Below, piece after piece: positions 8,681-16,107 of a stretch of DNA of 27,969 nucleotides. The DNA comes from Elioraea sp051860475. Lineage in GTDB: Bacteria; Pseudomonadota; Alphaproteobacteria; Acetobacterales; Acetobacteraceae. The stretch's first letter is position 1; every line of letters begins with the position of its first letter. A model generated the notes under the pieces. The model searched no databases, was not told the DNA's origin, and saw only the letters and a program-made list of their open reading frames with translations. The stretch covers positions 1 to 27,969 of the forward strand of contig NZ_JBHYDW010000042.1 of NCBI RefSeq assembly GCF_051860475.1. Direction: 5' to 3'. The translations under genes were made by a program, and so were the position numbers.

Positions 8681-8859
8681 GGGCGTGGCGCCGCGGGCGG
8701 AACGAAGATCACGGCGGGCTCGCCCTGCCCGGCGCCGTCGCGCACGCGCGCGAGCAGCGCATCGAGCAGCTTCGCGGGCTCGGCAAGCCGCGCGCGCTCC
8801 GCCTCGGTCAGCGGGAACCCGGCGCGGGTGAAGGGATCGTCGGTCGGTTCGGCTGGCAT
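8677..8859 (-). CDS. Small protein coupled to the amidase, possibly GatC/AtzG-like (DUF4089-type)
   Basis: This is a 60-residue protein whose stop overlaps the amidase start by 4 nt. It begins MPAEPTDDPFTRAGFPLTEAERARLAEPAKLL and continues as a short helix with LDALLARV, ending in a Pro/Ala tail. Amidase-signature enzymes often have a tiny helical partner directly upstream (GatC, AtzG, DUF4089 proteins) that wraps the amidase. Size, position and helix content fit that picture, but there is no diagnostic motif, so this is inference from context. It could equally be an unrelated small conserved protein. Confidence 0.55.
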   Translation of the reverse strand: MPAEPTDDPFTRAGFPLTEAERARLAEPAKLLDALLARVRDGAGQGEPAVIFVPPAAPRP

Positions 8860-8899
8860 GACGCCAGCCTAGGCGAGGATCACGCCGTCGTCAGGGGGG

Positions 8900-9559
8900 T
8901 CACGTCAGCGGTCCGAGGATGCCGCAGAGCTTCTGGTAGTCGCCCTCGCCGATGCCGAAGTCGTCCTTGTGCCAAAGCAACCCGCCCAGCCCGTAGACCT
9001 TCGCCACGGGCAGGACCGTCACGTTCGTCACATTGATCGGCTTGCCGGTCTGGGTCGGCTGGTCAAGCTTGCCGATGAAGCTGATCGCCACGCCCTTCAG
9101 CAGCGACTGGCCGCCGCCCGCGCGCCGGATATTCTCCTCCTCGAACTGTCCCCACTCCTTGAGGCACCACTCCGAGGCCATGTACTCGGGCATCACCATC
9201 ATCACCATCGCTTGCGCCTGCTGCATCGCTGTGACGTACATCTCGTTCCAGAGCGGATTGAGCGCACCGATCGGCTTGTAGCCCTGGCTGGTGAACTTCT
9301 CGCGCTCGTCCGGCGCGACATAGACGTGGCCCGCAACCTTGGGCCCGGTGTGCTGATCCATCGTCCGCGCATGCTCGGTCGTCAGTTCGCGCGAGGCGAC
9401 GCAATCCATGTAGACCGCGTTCGGCGCGTACCAGCCATGGGTCTTCATCAGCCGGTCGCGCAGCCAGTAGGCGAACGCCGCGCCGTGATTGTCCATCGCG
9501 AAGCTCAGCAGCACGCGCGTGCGCGTGTCCGTCGCAGGCGTGATCCCGGTGCCCGACAT
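8900..9559 (-). CDS. Stand-alone TIR-domain protein
   Basis: This is a 219-residue soluble protein without a signal peptide. Residues 14-145 follow the TIR plan. The first strand is TRVLLSFAMDN (box 1). A helix AFAYWLRDRL and a second strand NAVYMDC follow. A helix LWNEMYVTAMQQ comes next, then the hydrophobic strand AMVMMVMPEYM and the classic box SEWCLKEW (129-136), which matches the SxWCxxE signature. In TIR NADases such as SARM1 the catalytic Glu lies in the corresponding helix, making E135 the best candidate. The insert between the second strand and the next helix (about residues 56-95) is longer than usual. The C-terminal 70 residues are unassigned. Lines inside the gene are about 57-58% G+C, below the surrounding DNA. 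The gene stands alone between the amidase pair and phhB. NAD cleavage or signalling is inferred from the family, not shown. Confidence 0.65.
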   Translation of the reverse strand: MSGTGITPATDTRTRVLLSFAMDNHGAAFAYWLRDRLMKTHGWYAPNAVYMDCVASRELTTEHARTMDQHTGPKVAGHVYVAPDEREKFTSQGYKPIGALNPLWNEMYVTAMQQAQAMVMMVMPEYMASEWCLKEWGQFEEENIRRAGGGQSLLKGVAISFIGKLDQPTQTGKPINVTNVTVLPVAKVYGLGGLLWHKDDFGIGEGDYQKLCGILGPLT

Positions 9560-9587
9560 GGCCTGGTCTCCATGCGCGATCAGTGCG

Positions 9588-9609
9588 ACCGGCCAGCCAG
9601 TCGGCCGGT
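9588..9609. other. Hairpin between phhB and the TIR gene
   Basis: The arms ACCGGCC and GGCCGGT form a perfect 7-bp stem with an 8-nt loop. It lies 58 nt after the phhB stop and 28 nt before the TIR start on the minus strand. It may end phhB transcription or sit in the TIR leader. No T-run follows. Confidence 0.3.
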
Positions 9610-9667
9610 GCTCTCTCGCCGAGCCTGACGCAGCAAGGTAAACGGCAGGTATACCCGCCCGGGCCCA

Positions 9668-9964
9668 TCAGCCGCCGGGCGCGATCGCGTCGATGGCCCG
9701 GGCGAGCGTCACGTCGCGCATCGACAGCCCGCCCGCATCATGCGTGGACAGCACGATCTCTACCCGGTTCCAGACATTCGACCACTCCGGATGGTGGTCG
9801 TGCTTCTCGGCCAGCAGCGCGACCCGACTCATGAACGCCCAGGCCTCCGAGAAGTCCGTGAAGCGGAACGCGCGGCGGATGGCATCGCGGCCCTCGACCA
9901 TCGCCCAGCCGGGCAGCGCCTGCCCCAGCCCCGCCCGCTCCGCCTCGCTCAGCGTCGCCACCAT
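9668..9964 (-). CDS. phhB: Pterin-4a-carbinolamine dehydratase
   Basis: This 98-residue enzyme dehydrates 4a-hydroxytetrahydrobiopterin, recycling the pterin cofactor of aromatic amino-acid hydroxylases. The family motif EKHDHHPEW (53-61) with its His cluster, followed by NVWNRVEIVLSTHDAGGLS (63-81), is complete. The ATG at 9964 has an excellent ribosome-binding site: AAGGAGG six bases upstream. It is divergent from the metallopeptidase gene, with 38 bp between the starts. No phenylalanine hydroxylase gene is in the window, so its partner enzyme is not known. In many bacteria this protein occurs without one and may serve molybdopterin or other pterin metabolism. Confidence 0.93.
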   Translation of the reverse strand: MVATLSEAERAGLGQALPGWAMVEGRDAIRRAFRFTDFSEAWAFMSRVALLAEKHDHHPEWSNVWNRVEIVLSTHDAGGLSMRDVTLARAIDAIAPGG

Positions 9965-10002
9965 GCTTGCCTCCTTCGCCGTTCCGTCCCCATGGTGCGC
10001 CC

Positions 10003-10410
10003 ATGCGGCCCTTCACCACAGCCCCGACCACCGCCGAGATCGTCGCCCTCGCCGACGAGGCGCTCGCCTGGGCGCAGCGGCGCTTCCCGCGCGACCTCGC
10101 AAAGCTGCTCGAAGGCGTGGCGATCGTTGTCGACGAACTGCCCGATGACGAGACCGTCGAGGAGATGGGGTTCGACAGCCCGTGGGAGCTCACCGGGCTC
10201 TGGCGGGGCGTGCCGCTCACCCAGCGCAGTGTGCTGCACGCGCCCGACGAGCCGGAAATGGTCCATCTCTACCGCCTGCCGATCCTCGCCGAATGGATCG
10301 AGACCGGCGAGGACCTCCGCAGCCTGGTGCGAAACGTGCTGATCCACGAGATCGCGCACCATTTCGGCTTCTCCGACGAGGAGATCGCCCGGCTGGAGCG
10401 CGAAGCGTAG
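10003..10410 (+). CDS. Small zincin metallopeptidase family protein (PF06262 type)
   Basis: This 135-residue protein carries the zinc-binding HExxH helix near its C-terminus, IHEIAHHFGFSDEE, with H115, E116 and H119 and an acidic residue after the Gly as a probable third ligand. Upstream stretches VVDELPDDETVEEMG and LTGLWRGVPL are typical of the short minimal zincin family common in alphaproteobacteria and actinobacteria. Its substrate is unknown. The ATG at 10003 is chosen because it gives the normal family N-terminus; an earlier TTG at 9967 would add 12 residues. No clear ribosome-binding site precedes 10003. It is divergent from phhB and followed by a hairpin terminator. Confidence 0.85.
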   Translation: MRPFTTAPTTAEIVALADEALAWAQRRFPRDLAKLLEGVAIVVDELPDDETVEEMGFDSPWELTGLWRGVPLTQRSVLHAPDEPEMVHLYRLPILAEWIETGEDLRSLVRNVLIHEIAHHFGFSDEEIARLEREA

Positions 10411-10423
10411 CCCGCTGCGCGAT

Positions 10424-10445
10424 GCAGGGGGGTTCCACCCCCTGC
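10424..10445. terminator. Probable terminator between metallopeptidase and cfa
   Basis: A perfect 8-bp stem GCAGGGGG/CCCCCTGC with loop GTTCCA begins 14 nt after the metallopeptidase stop. It also lies 57 nt beyond the cfa stop on the other strand, so it may serve both convergent genes. No U-tract follows. Confidence 0.55.
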
Positions 10446-10501
10446 GCCCCCGGCACGGGCCATTGGCCCTTGCAACACCCGGCCGCATCGACGATCCGCC
10501 T

Positions 10502-11803
10502 CTACCGATAGAGATCCGCGCGCGTCGGCGGCAACCCGCTCGGGCCGCGCGCGCGCTTCGACGCCAGCACCTGGTAGATCAGGGCGCCCCCGCGCTCGAA
10601 CGCCAGCGCGCAGCCGGCCAGGTACAGCAGCCAAAGCCGCGTCTTCGCCGCCCCCACCTCCGCCTCCGCCTCGACGCGCCGCGACGCCAGCCGCTCGGTC
10701 CATGCCCTGCAGGTGCGTGCGTAGTGCTCGCGCCAGTTCTCCGCGTCATGCACCTCGAAGCCGGCGCGCTCCAGGCTGGTGAGCGTCCGGCCGATATGAT
10801 CGAGCTCGCCACCGGGGAAGATGTAGGTGGTGAGTGCGGCGTACTCCGCCCGCTTGCGCCGGAACGTGCGCTCGTCCTTCTTCGCGGGCCGGGCAATCGC
10901 GTGGTTCAGCAGCAGCCCGCGCGGACGCAGCAGATCGCGCAGCTTGCGGAAATAGGTCGCGTGGTTGTCGAGCCCGACATGCTCGAACATCCCCACCGAG
11001 GCGATCTTGTCCCATTCGCCGGTCACGTCGCGATAGTCCTGCAACGCCACCGTGACGCGGTCGCCCAAGCCCAGGCGCGCGATCTTCTCCTGCACATGAG
11101 CGTATTGCTGCTCGCTCAGCGTCACCCCGTGCGCGCGCACCCGATGCACCTGGGCGGCGTGGCAGATCAGCCCGCCCCAACCGCAGCCGACGTCGAGGAA
11201 CCGCTCGCCCGGCGCAAGCCGCAGCCGCCGGCAGGTCATCTCGAGCTTCGCCCGCTGCGCGGCGTCGAGCGGCGCCTCCCAATCGGGGAAATAGGCGCAG
11301 GAGTACTGCATCTCCGGATCGAGGAAGAGCGCGTAGAACGCGTTCGAGAGGTCGTAGTGGAACCGCACCAGCGCGGCGTCGTCGCGTCCGTCCTCGATGC
11401 GTGCCGCGGCCGTGCCGGCATAGCCGTGGCCGGGCGCCGCCGCGGCGGGAGCGCGGGCGAAGCGCAGCCGCAGCAGCACTGACAGCAGGCGCAGCCTGGG
11501 CAGGCGCTTCCAGGCCCCGCGGGCGGCCTGGCCGCGCCGCGCCTCGATGTCCAGGAGCGTGCCGCCGTAGAGCTCGATCGCGCCAGCGGCGAACAGCTCG
11601 ATCAGCGTGGCGAGCCGCGGCCGGCGCGCGAGCCGCACCAGCGCGCCGGGCTGGGTGATCGCGAACCCGACCGCCCCGTCCGCCTCGGGGCCGAGCTTCA
11701 GGGTCTCGCCGGTCCAGAGCCGGACCGACAGGGAAGACGGCGCCGCCTCGGCCACCATCGCGGCGAGGTCGCGCGCGGAGGCCGCGATCCGGTCGCCGGT
11801 CAT
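10502..11803 (-). CDS. cfa: Cyclopropane-fatty-acyl-phospholipid synthase family protein
   Basis: This 433-residue SAM-dependent enzyme transfers a methylene group to cis double bonds of membrane phospholipid acyl chains, at the inner membrane face. An N-terminal domain of about 120 residues precedes the methyltransferase core. Core motifs are FHYDLSNAFY (148-157), the YSCAYF segment with C169, the SAM site LDVGCGWGGL (203-212), VTLSEQQ, FEHVG with E274, NHAI and YIFPGGEL with Y327. These match the bicarbonate/active-site residues of E. coli Cfa. The C-terminal helix region KTRLWLLYLAGCALAF is also typical. Relatives that add a plain methyl group (tuberculostearic type) cannot be excluded. 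It stands alone, 70 nt downstream of rpsD on the same strand, and could be read through from it. Confidence 0.92.
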   Translation of the reverse strand: MTGDRIAASARDLAAMVAEAAPSSLSVRLWTGETLKLGPEADGAVGFAITQPGALVRLARRPRLATLIELFAAGAIELYGGTLLDIEARRGQAARGAWKRLPRLRLLSVLLRLRFARAPAAAAPGHGYAGTAAARIEDGRDDAALVRFHYDLSNAFYALFLDPEMQYSCAYFPDWEAPLDAAQRAKLEMTCRRLRLAPGERFLDVGCGWGGLICHAAQVHRVRAHGVTLSEQQYAHVQEKIARLGLGDRVTVALQDYRDVTGEWDKIASVGMFEHVGLDNHATYFRKLRDLLRPRGLLLNHAIARPAKKDERTFRRKRAEYAALTTYIFPGGELDHIGRTLTSLERAGFEVHDAENWREHYARTCRAWTERLASRRVEAEAEVGAAKTRLWLLYLAGCALAFERGGALIYQVLASKRARGPSGLPPTRADLYR

Positions 11804-11873
11804 CGGCGGAAACCCCGCGCGCCGGACAGGGTGGCCTGCCCAGCGCGCCGGATCAGCATCGATGGCCGCCCGC

Positions 11874-12488
11874 TCAGCGCGAGTAGAACTCGACCACCTG
11901 GGCCGGCTCCATCTGCACAGGATAGGGAACGTCCAGCAGCTTCGGCGCGCGCAGGAACCGGCCGCGCATCGCGCGGTGGTCCGCCTCCAGGTACTCCGGC
12001 ACGTCGCGCTCGGCCGACTGGGATGCGTCCAGCACCGAAGCCAACTGCTTGGACTTCTCCTTCACCTCGATCTGATCGCCGTCGCGCACGAGATAGGACG
12101 GGATGTTCACCCGCTGGCCGTTCACCGTGACGTGGCCGTGATTCACCAGCTGGCGCGCCGCGAACGGCGTGATCGCGAACTTCAGCCGGTACACCACCGT
12201 GTCCAGCCGGCGCTCGAGCAGCTCGATCAGGTTCTCGGAGGTGTCACCCTTCCGGCGCACCGCCTCATCGTAGTAGCGGCGGAACTGCCGCTCGCCGATG
12301 TTGCCGTAGTAGAACTTCAGCCGCTGCTTGGCCGCGAGCTGGGTGCCGAAATCGGTCGGCTTCTTGCGCCGCTGGCCGTGCTGGCCGGGACCGTAGTCGC
12401 GCTTGTTGACCGGGGATTTCGGCCGGCCCCAGAGGTTCTGGCCCAGCCGGCGATTGACCTTGTACTTGCTCTCGGCGCGCTTTGTCAT
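11874..12488 (-). CDS. rpsD: 30S ribosomal protein S4 (uS4)
   Basis: This 204-residue primary 16S rRNA-binding protein starts the assembly of the 30S body. The sequence is a full uS4: MTKRAESKYKVNRRLG, NKRDYGPGQHGQRRKKPTDFG, then the S4 RNA-binding domain at about 94-155 (RLDTVVYRLKFA, ARQLVNHGHVTVNGQ) and a normal C-terminus ending EFYSR. The ATG at 12488 follows GGAAAGG about 10 nt upstream. The gene is on its own rather than in the alpha operon, as is usual in alphaproteobacteria, with its own promoter at 12602-12630. The roughly 115-nt leader has GC-rich inverted repeats, e.g. around 12553-12566, but I cannot tell whether S4 binds it. Confidence 0.98.
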   Translation of the reverse strand: MTKRAESKYKVNRRLGQNLWGRPKSPVNKRDYGPGQHGQRRKKPTDFGTQLAAKQRLKFYYGNIGERQFRRYYDEAVRRKGDTSENLIELLERRLDTVVYRLKFAITPFAARQLVNHGHVTVNGQRVNIPSYLVRDGDQIEVKEKSKQLASVLDASQSAERDVPEYLEADHRAMRGRFLRAPKLLDVPYPVQMEPAQVVEFYSR

Positions 12489-12601
12489 GGCGCGAGGCCC
12501 TTTCCTTGGTTCTGCGGGGCAGCGACTGCCGTGCCCCTCCTGTCCCGGTAGGCCCCGTCTGGGGCGGAACTTCCGTTCGCGTTCCCGGGAATGAGCGGCG
12601 G

Positions 12602-12630
12602 GAGATACGGGGGCTGGCCCGGCTTGTCAA
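12602..12630 (-). promoter_or_regulatory. Sigma-70-type promoter for rpsD
   Basis: On the minus strand a perfect -35 box TTGACA (12630-12625) is followed after exactly 17 nt by TATCTC (12607-12602), a weak -10 box. It points toward rpsD, 114 nt upstream of its start. The position and the perfect -35 make it the clearest promoter in the window. Confidence 0.65.
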
Positions 12631-12648
12631 ACGGCCGCACCGGCCCTT

Positions 12649-12867
12649 ATGCCCTCGCCCATGGTCACCCGCAGCGAAATCCTGATCCTCGGCCTCACCG
12701 CCGGCGTCATCGGCTCCCTGGTCGGCGGCATGATGCTCGGCGTCGGCATGGGGCTGATCAGCCAGGGCGCGCATATCGGCTGGCTTCTGGCACTCCCCGG
12801 CGCGCCGGCGGGCGGGCTGATTGGACTTCTGCTCGCGCGGCGGCTGGCGCGGCAACTGCCGGAGTAG
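12649..12867 (+). CDS. Small glycine-rich membrane protein
   Basis: This 72-residue protein (60-odd if the second ATG at 12661 is used) has two hydrophobic segments. The first, ILILGLTAGVIGSLVGGMMLG, is cut by GxxxG spacing, and the second is IGWLLALPGAPAGGLIGLLLA followed by an Arg-rich end, LARRLARQLPE. This would place both termini on one side with a positive C-terminal tail. No family is recognised. It is divergent from rpsD, with the rpsD promoter in between, and its stop is two bases from that of convergent trmJ. Good codon pattern and clear topology support a real gene, but it is short. Confidence 0.55.
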   Translation: MPSPMVTRSEILILGLTAGVIGSLVGGMMLGVGMGLISQGAHIGWLLALPGAPAGGLIGLLLARRLARQLPE

Positions 12868-12869
12868 CG

Positions 12870-13688
12870 CTATACCGCCGCATCCGGCTCGACCTCCATG
12901 TCTGGCTCGATCCGTCCGTGCACGCGCCGCCCGCGCGAGAGCTCCGTGACGATGCCGTGCAGGGTGCGGAGCTCCTGCTCGGTCACCTCGCCGCGCTCGA
13001 ACAGGTGGCGGATGGTGCGCACCATGCTCGGTCGCTTCGCCTGGTTGCGCAGGAAGCCGCAGGCATCGAGCTCGGCGACCAGGTGGCGGAGGAAGTTCTC
13101 GAGCCGGTCCTTGGTCGCGATGCGCGTCTCGTTGGTGACGAGGCGCTCGGGCGGCGTGGCATCGGCGGCGGTCCACCACTCATAGGCCATCACCATCACC
13201 GCCTGGGCGAGGTTCATCGAATTGAACGCCGGATTGAGCGGGATCTGCACCAGCGTGTCGGCATGGGCGAGGTCGTCCGCGGTCAGCCCAGCGCGCTCAG
13301 GGCCGAACAGGATGCCGGCAGCGAGCCCGCGCCCGGCGATCGCGCGCAGCATCGCGGCCGCACCGCGCGCAGTCGCGGTGTTGACGATCACGTGGCGCGG
13401 CCGCGGACAGGTGGCGAACACGCGCTGAAGATCGGCGACCGCATGCGCGACCGTCGGGTGCAGCGTCGCCGCGTTCAGGATCGCATCTGCGCCCGAGGCC
13501 ATGCGCCAGGCCTTCTCCTGCGGCCAGCCGTCCCGCGGGGCAACGAGGCGGAGGTGAAAGAGGCCGCCATTCGCCATCGCGCGCGCCGCCGCGCCGATGT
13601 TCTCGGCAAGCTGCGGGCGAACGAGAATGACGGCGGGCGAATGCTCACCCACTGGCCCGATCGCAGCACCAGCCTCGCGTCCCGTCAT
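12870..13688 (-). CDS. trmJ: tRNA (cytidine/uridine-2'-O-)-methyltransferase TrmJ-type (SpoU/SPOUT)
   Basis: This 272-residue SPOUT-class methyltransferase probably makes the 2'-O-methyl group at position 32 of the tRNA anticodon loop. The three SpoU motifs are complete: VRPQLAENIGAAARAM (23-38), ILFGPERAGL (126-135) and IPLNPAFNSMNLAQAV (149-164), which form the knotted SAM site. A C-terminal helical extension of about 90 residues (LFERGEVTEQELRTLHGIV) is the TrmJ-type dimerisation/tRNA domain. The ATG at 13688 gives a slightly long N-terminus before the first strand. The gene follows the DUF305 gene by 33 nt on the same strand. Specificity (TrmJ versus another SpoU member) is from family similarity. 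Confidence 0.9.
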   Translation of the reverse strand: MTGREAGAAIGPVGEHSPAVILVRPQLAENIGAAARAMANGGLFHLRLVAPRDGWPQEKAWRMASGADAILNAATLHPTVAHAVADLQRVFATCPRPRHVIVNTATARGAAAMLRAIAGRGLAAGILFGPERAGLTADDLAHADTLVQIPLNPAFNSMNLAQAVMVMAYEWWTAADATPPERLVTNETRIATKDRLENFLRHLVAELDACGFLRNQAKRPSMVRTIRHLFERGEVTEQELRTLHGIVTELSRGRRVHGRIEPDMEVEPDAAV

Positions 13689-13721
13689 GGCGCGGCGGGG
13701 TAGTCCCGCCGGGCCGGCTGG

Positions 13722-14114
13722 TCAACCGCCGAGGCGGCGCAGGATCTCTCGGAGCTGCGCGATCTCGGCCTCCTGGGCGCGGATGATCTCCTCGGCGAGT
13801 TGGCGCAGCTCCGGGTCGGAGCCGTGTTCCAGCACCACGCGCGCCATGTCGATCGCGCCCTGGTGGTGCGGGATCATGCCGCGGACGAAGTCGGTATCGG
13901 CGTTGCCGGTGAATGGGATGTCCATGTCGCGGTGCATGCGGGCGTTCGCAGCACGGAAGGCGTGCGTGCTGGCAGGCTCGCTGGCGCTCGCGCCGTGCCC
14001 GTGCTGCCCATGCTGCATCTGCGCGAGCGGCACGCCGTGGCTGAAGCCGTGGTGCGCGATCGCCGGCGCGGCTCCGATCAGCAGCGCGGCGGCGGCGAAC
14101 AGGGTTGTCTTCAT
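13722..14114 (-). CDS. DUF305-type periplasmic protein with His-rich segment
   Basis: This 130-residue secreted protein has the signal peptide MKTTLFAAAALLIGAAPAIA, followed by a His-rich stretch (HHGFSHG and MQHGQHGHG). The DUF305 core contains MHRDMDIPFTGNADTDFVRGM and the hallmark GMIPHHQGAIDMA (79-91). DUF305/CopM-like proteins bind metal, often copper, in the periplasm. The chosen ATG at 14114 has AGGGAG six bases upstream; a GTG at 14129 would overlap the csoR stop. It is 11 nt downstream of csoR, so the repressor probably controls it. A copper role is inference from the His/Met content and the neighbour. Confidence 0.87.
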   Translation of the reverse strand: MKTTLFAAAALLIGAAPAIAHHGFSHGVPLAQMQHGQHGHGASASEPASTHAFRAANARMHRDMDIPFTGNADTDFVRGMIPHHQGAIDMARVVLEHGSDPELRQLAEEIIRAQEAEIAQLREILRRLGG

Positions 14115-14125
14115 GCGCGTCTCCC

Positions 14126-14398
14126 TCACAGGTACTTGGTGAGCTCGCGGACCTCGGCCAGCGCCGCCTCGGCCCTGCCTTCGCTCACCGCCCGGTCAAG
14201 GCAGTGGTTGATGTGGGTCTCGATCAGCACACGCTTGGCCTCCGCGAGGCCCCGCTCGACGGCGCGCAGCTGCTGGGCGAGGTCGAGGCAGGGCCGCCCG
14301 CCCTCGATCATGCCGATCGTCGCGGTCAGGTGCCCCGAGACGCGCTTGAGCCGCTTCACGACATCGGCGTGGGCGGCGTGACGGATGCCATGAGCCAT
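14126..14398 (-). CDS. CsoR/FrmR/RcnR-family metal-sensing repressor
   Basis: This 90-residue all-helical DNA-binding protein (DUF156) represses its target until metal or another effector binds. The N-terminal RLKRVSGHLTATIGMIEGGRPC carries the conserved Arg-rich DNA-binding helix and C37. The second helix has ETHINHCLDRA with H62, H65 and C66. The set C37-H62-C66 matches the copper-binding C-H-C of CsoR rather than the H/E variants of RcnR and FrmR. It also has a His at residue 3, as RcnR does, so nickel/cobalt cannot be fully ruled out. It is the first gene of a unit with the DUF305 protein, and a candidate operator lies 11-29 nt before its start. Confidence 0.88.
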   Translation of the reverse strand: MAHGIRHAAHADVVKRLKRVSGHLTATIGMIEGGRPCLDLAQQLRAVERGLAEAKRVLIETHINHCLDRAVSEGRAEAALAEVRELTKYL

Positions 14399-14408
14399 GG
14401 CTGGATGG

Positions 14409-14427
14409 TATCCCGGGGGAGGGGATA
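14409..14427. promoter_or_regulatory. Candidate CsoR-family operator
   Basis: The inverted repeat TATCCC-N7-GGGATA has a G-rich centre (GGGGGAG) and lies just upstream of the csoR start codon. CsoR/RcnR/FrmR operators consist of a G/C tract flanked by short A/T-containing inverted repeats. Layout and position fit autoregulation; binding itself is inferred. Confidence 0.5.
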
Positions 14428-14434
14428 GGGGAAG

Positions 14435-14529
14435 GCCCTCACCCTGTCCCTCTCCCGCGCGGCGCGAGAGGGAGCGCGCTGGCGACAGAGGGGTTCCCTC
14501 TCCCTCCGGGAGAGGGTCAGGGTGAGGGC
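14435..14529. repeat. Palindromic intergenic repeat (CCCTCACCC/GGGAGAGGG type)
   Basis: Outer arms at 14435-14456 and 14508-14529 are 22-nt inverted repeats with one mismatch (CCCTCACCCTG and CAGGGTGAGGG ends). Each arm also has an inner hairpin: CCCTCTCCC (14448-14456) with GAGAGGG (14466-14472), and CCCTCTCCC (14496-14504) with a perfect 9-bp partner (14508-14516). The element fills the space between the cimA stop and the csoR operator. It resembles the scattered palindromic repeats seen between genes of many high-GC proteobacteria. It may also act as a terminator for cimA. Confidence 0.75.
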
Positions 14530-14530
14530 A

Positions 14531-16107
14531 TTACGCCGGCACACCCTCGCGCATCAGCAGGTAGGTCACCGCATCCCCCAAGGCGCCGAACGAGGCTTCG
14601 ATGACGTTGCCCGAGACGCCGACGGTGCTCCAACGGCCGCCGCCATTGCCTTCGCTCTCGATCATCACGCGCGTGGTTGCCGCGGTCGCCTGGTCGGGGG
14701 TGAGGATGCGCACCTTGTAGTCCACGAGGCGGAGGCTCGCGACCGCCGGGTAGTGCGGTACCAGCGCCTTGCGCAGCGCGGCATCCAGCGCGTTCACCGG
14801 TCCGTTGCCCTCCGCCACGGTCAGCACGCGCTCGCCCTTCACCACCAGCTTCAGCGTCGCCTCGGAGAGCGGCTCCTCGTGCTCGCCGCGGCGTTCCACC
14901 AGCGTGCGGAACGAGTCCAGGCGGAAATACTCGGGCACGGTGCCGAGCACGCGCCGCGCGAGCAGTTCGAACGACGCCTCGGCCGCGTCATAGGCGTAGC
15001 CCGCGAACTCCTTGGCCTTCACCTCGTCGAGGATGCGGCGGATGCGCACGTCGTCCGGGTCGATCTCGATGCCGACCTCGGTGAGGCGCGAGAGGATGTT
15101 GGACCGCCCCGACTGGTCGGAGACGACGATGTGGCGGCGGTTGCCGACCGTCTCGGGCGGGATGTGCTCGTAGGTGGCCGGGTCGCGCTGCACGGCCGAG
15201 ACATGCAGGCCGCCCTTGTGGGCGAACGCGCTCTCGCCGACATAGGGCGCGCCGCGATTGGGCGCGCGGTTCAGCCGCTCGTCGAGCGCGCGGGAGAGCT
15301 TGGTGATGCCGCGCAGCGCCTCGGCGCTGATGCCGGTGGTGTAGCCCATCTTCAGCATCAGGGTCGGGATGATGCTGATCAGGTTGGCGTTGCCGCAGCG
15401 CTCGCCGATGCCGTTGATCGTGCCCTGCACCTGGCGGACGCCCGCGCGCACCGCGGCGAGCGTGTTCGCGACCCCGTTGCCGGTGTCGTCGTGGCCATGG
15501 AAGCCGAGCTGCTCGCCGGGGATGACCTTGGCAACCTCGGCGACGATCGCCTCGACCTCGTGCGGCAGGGTGCCGCCATTGGTGTCGCAGAGCACGATCC
15601 AGCGTGCGCCGGCCTTGTGCGCGGCCGCGATCGCGGCGAGCGCGTAAGAACGGTTGCGCTTGTAGCCGTCGAAGAAGTGCTCGGCGTCGAACATCGCCTC
15701 GCCGCGGCGCGCGGCCTCGGCGACGCTGTCGGCGATCATGGCAAGGTTCTCGTCGAGCGACACGCCGAGTGCCACCTCGGCGTGGTAGTCCCAGGCCTTG
15801 CCGACCAGGGTGACGACCGGTGTGCGCGCGCCGAACACCGCGGCGAGGCCGGGATCGTTGGCGGCAGACCGGCCGGAGCGCCGCGTCATGCCGAACGCGG
15901 CGAGGCGGGCTGTGCGGAACGGCGGCGGGTCGGCGAAGAAGGCATCGTCGATCGGATTCGCACCCGGCCAGCCGCCCTCGACGGTGTCGACGCCGAAGGC
16001 ATCGAGTGCCTTCGCGATCGCCTGCTTGTCGGCCACGCCCCAGTCGATGCCCTGCATCTGCTGGCCGTCGCGCAGGGTGCAGTCGTAGATGTGGATGCGC
16101 TCGCCGT

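Noticed and set aside
8900..9964. TIR gene and phhB as a joint defence module
   Set aside because: They are separated by 108 bp with a hairpin, differ in composition, and phhB is a normal house-keeping enzyme with its own strong ribosome-binding site.
13186..13206. CATCACCATCACC-like short tandem repeats (also near 9190-9210) as a CRISPR or regulatory repeat
   Set aside because: They lie inside trmJ and the TIR gene and encode Met/Val-rich strands; only two or three units, with no spacers.
14356..14544. Small minus-strand open frame over the palindromic repeat
   Set aside because: Its product is the recurrent pseudo-peptide ALTLTLSRREREP made by the repeat itself, so it is not a gene.
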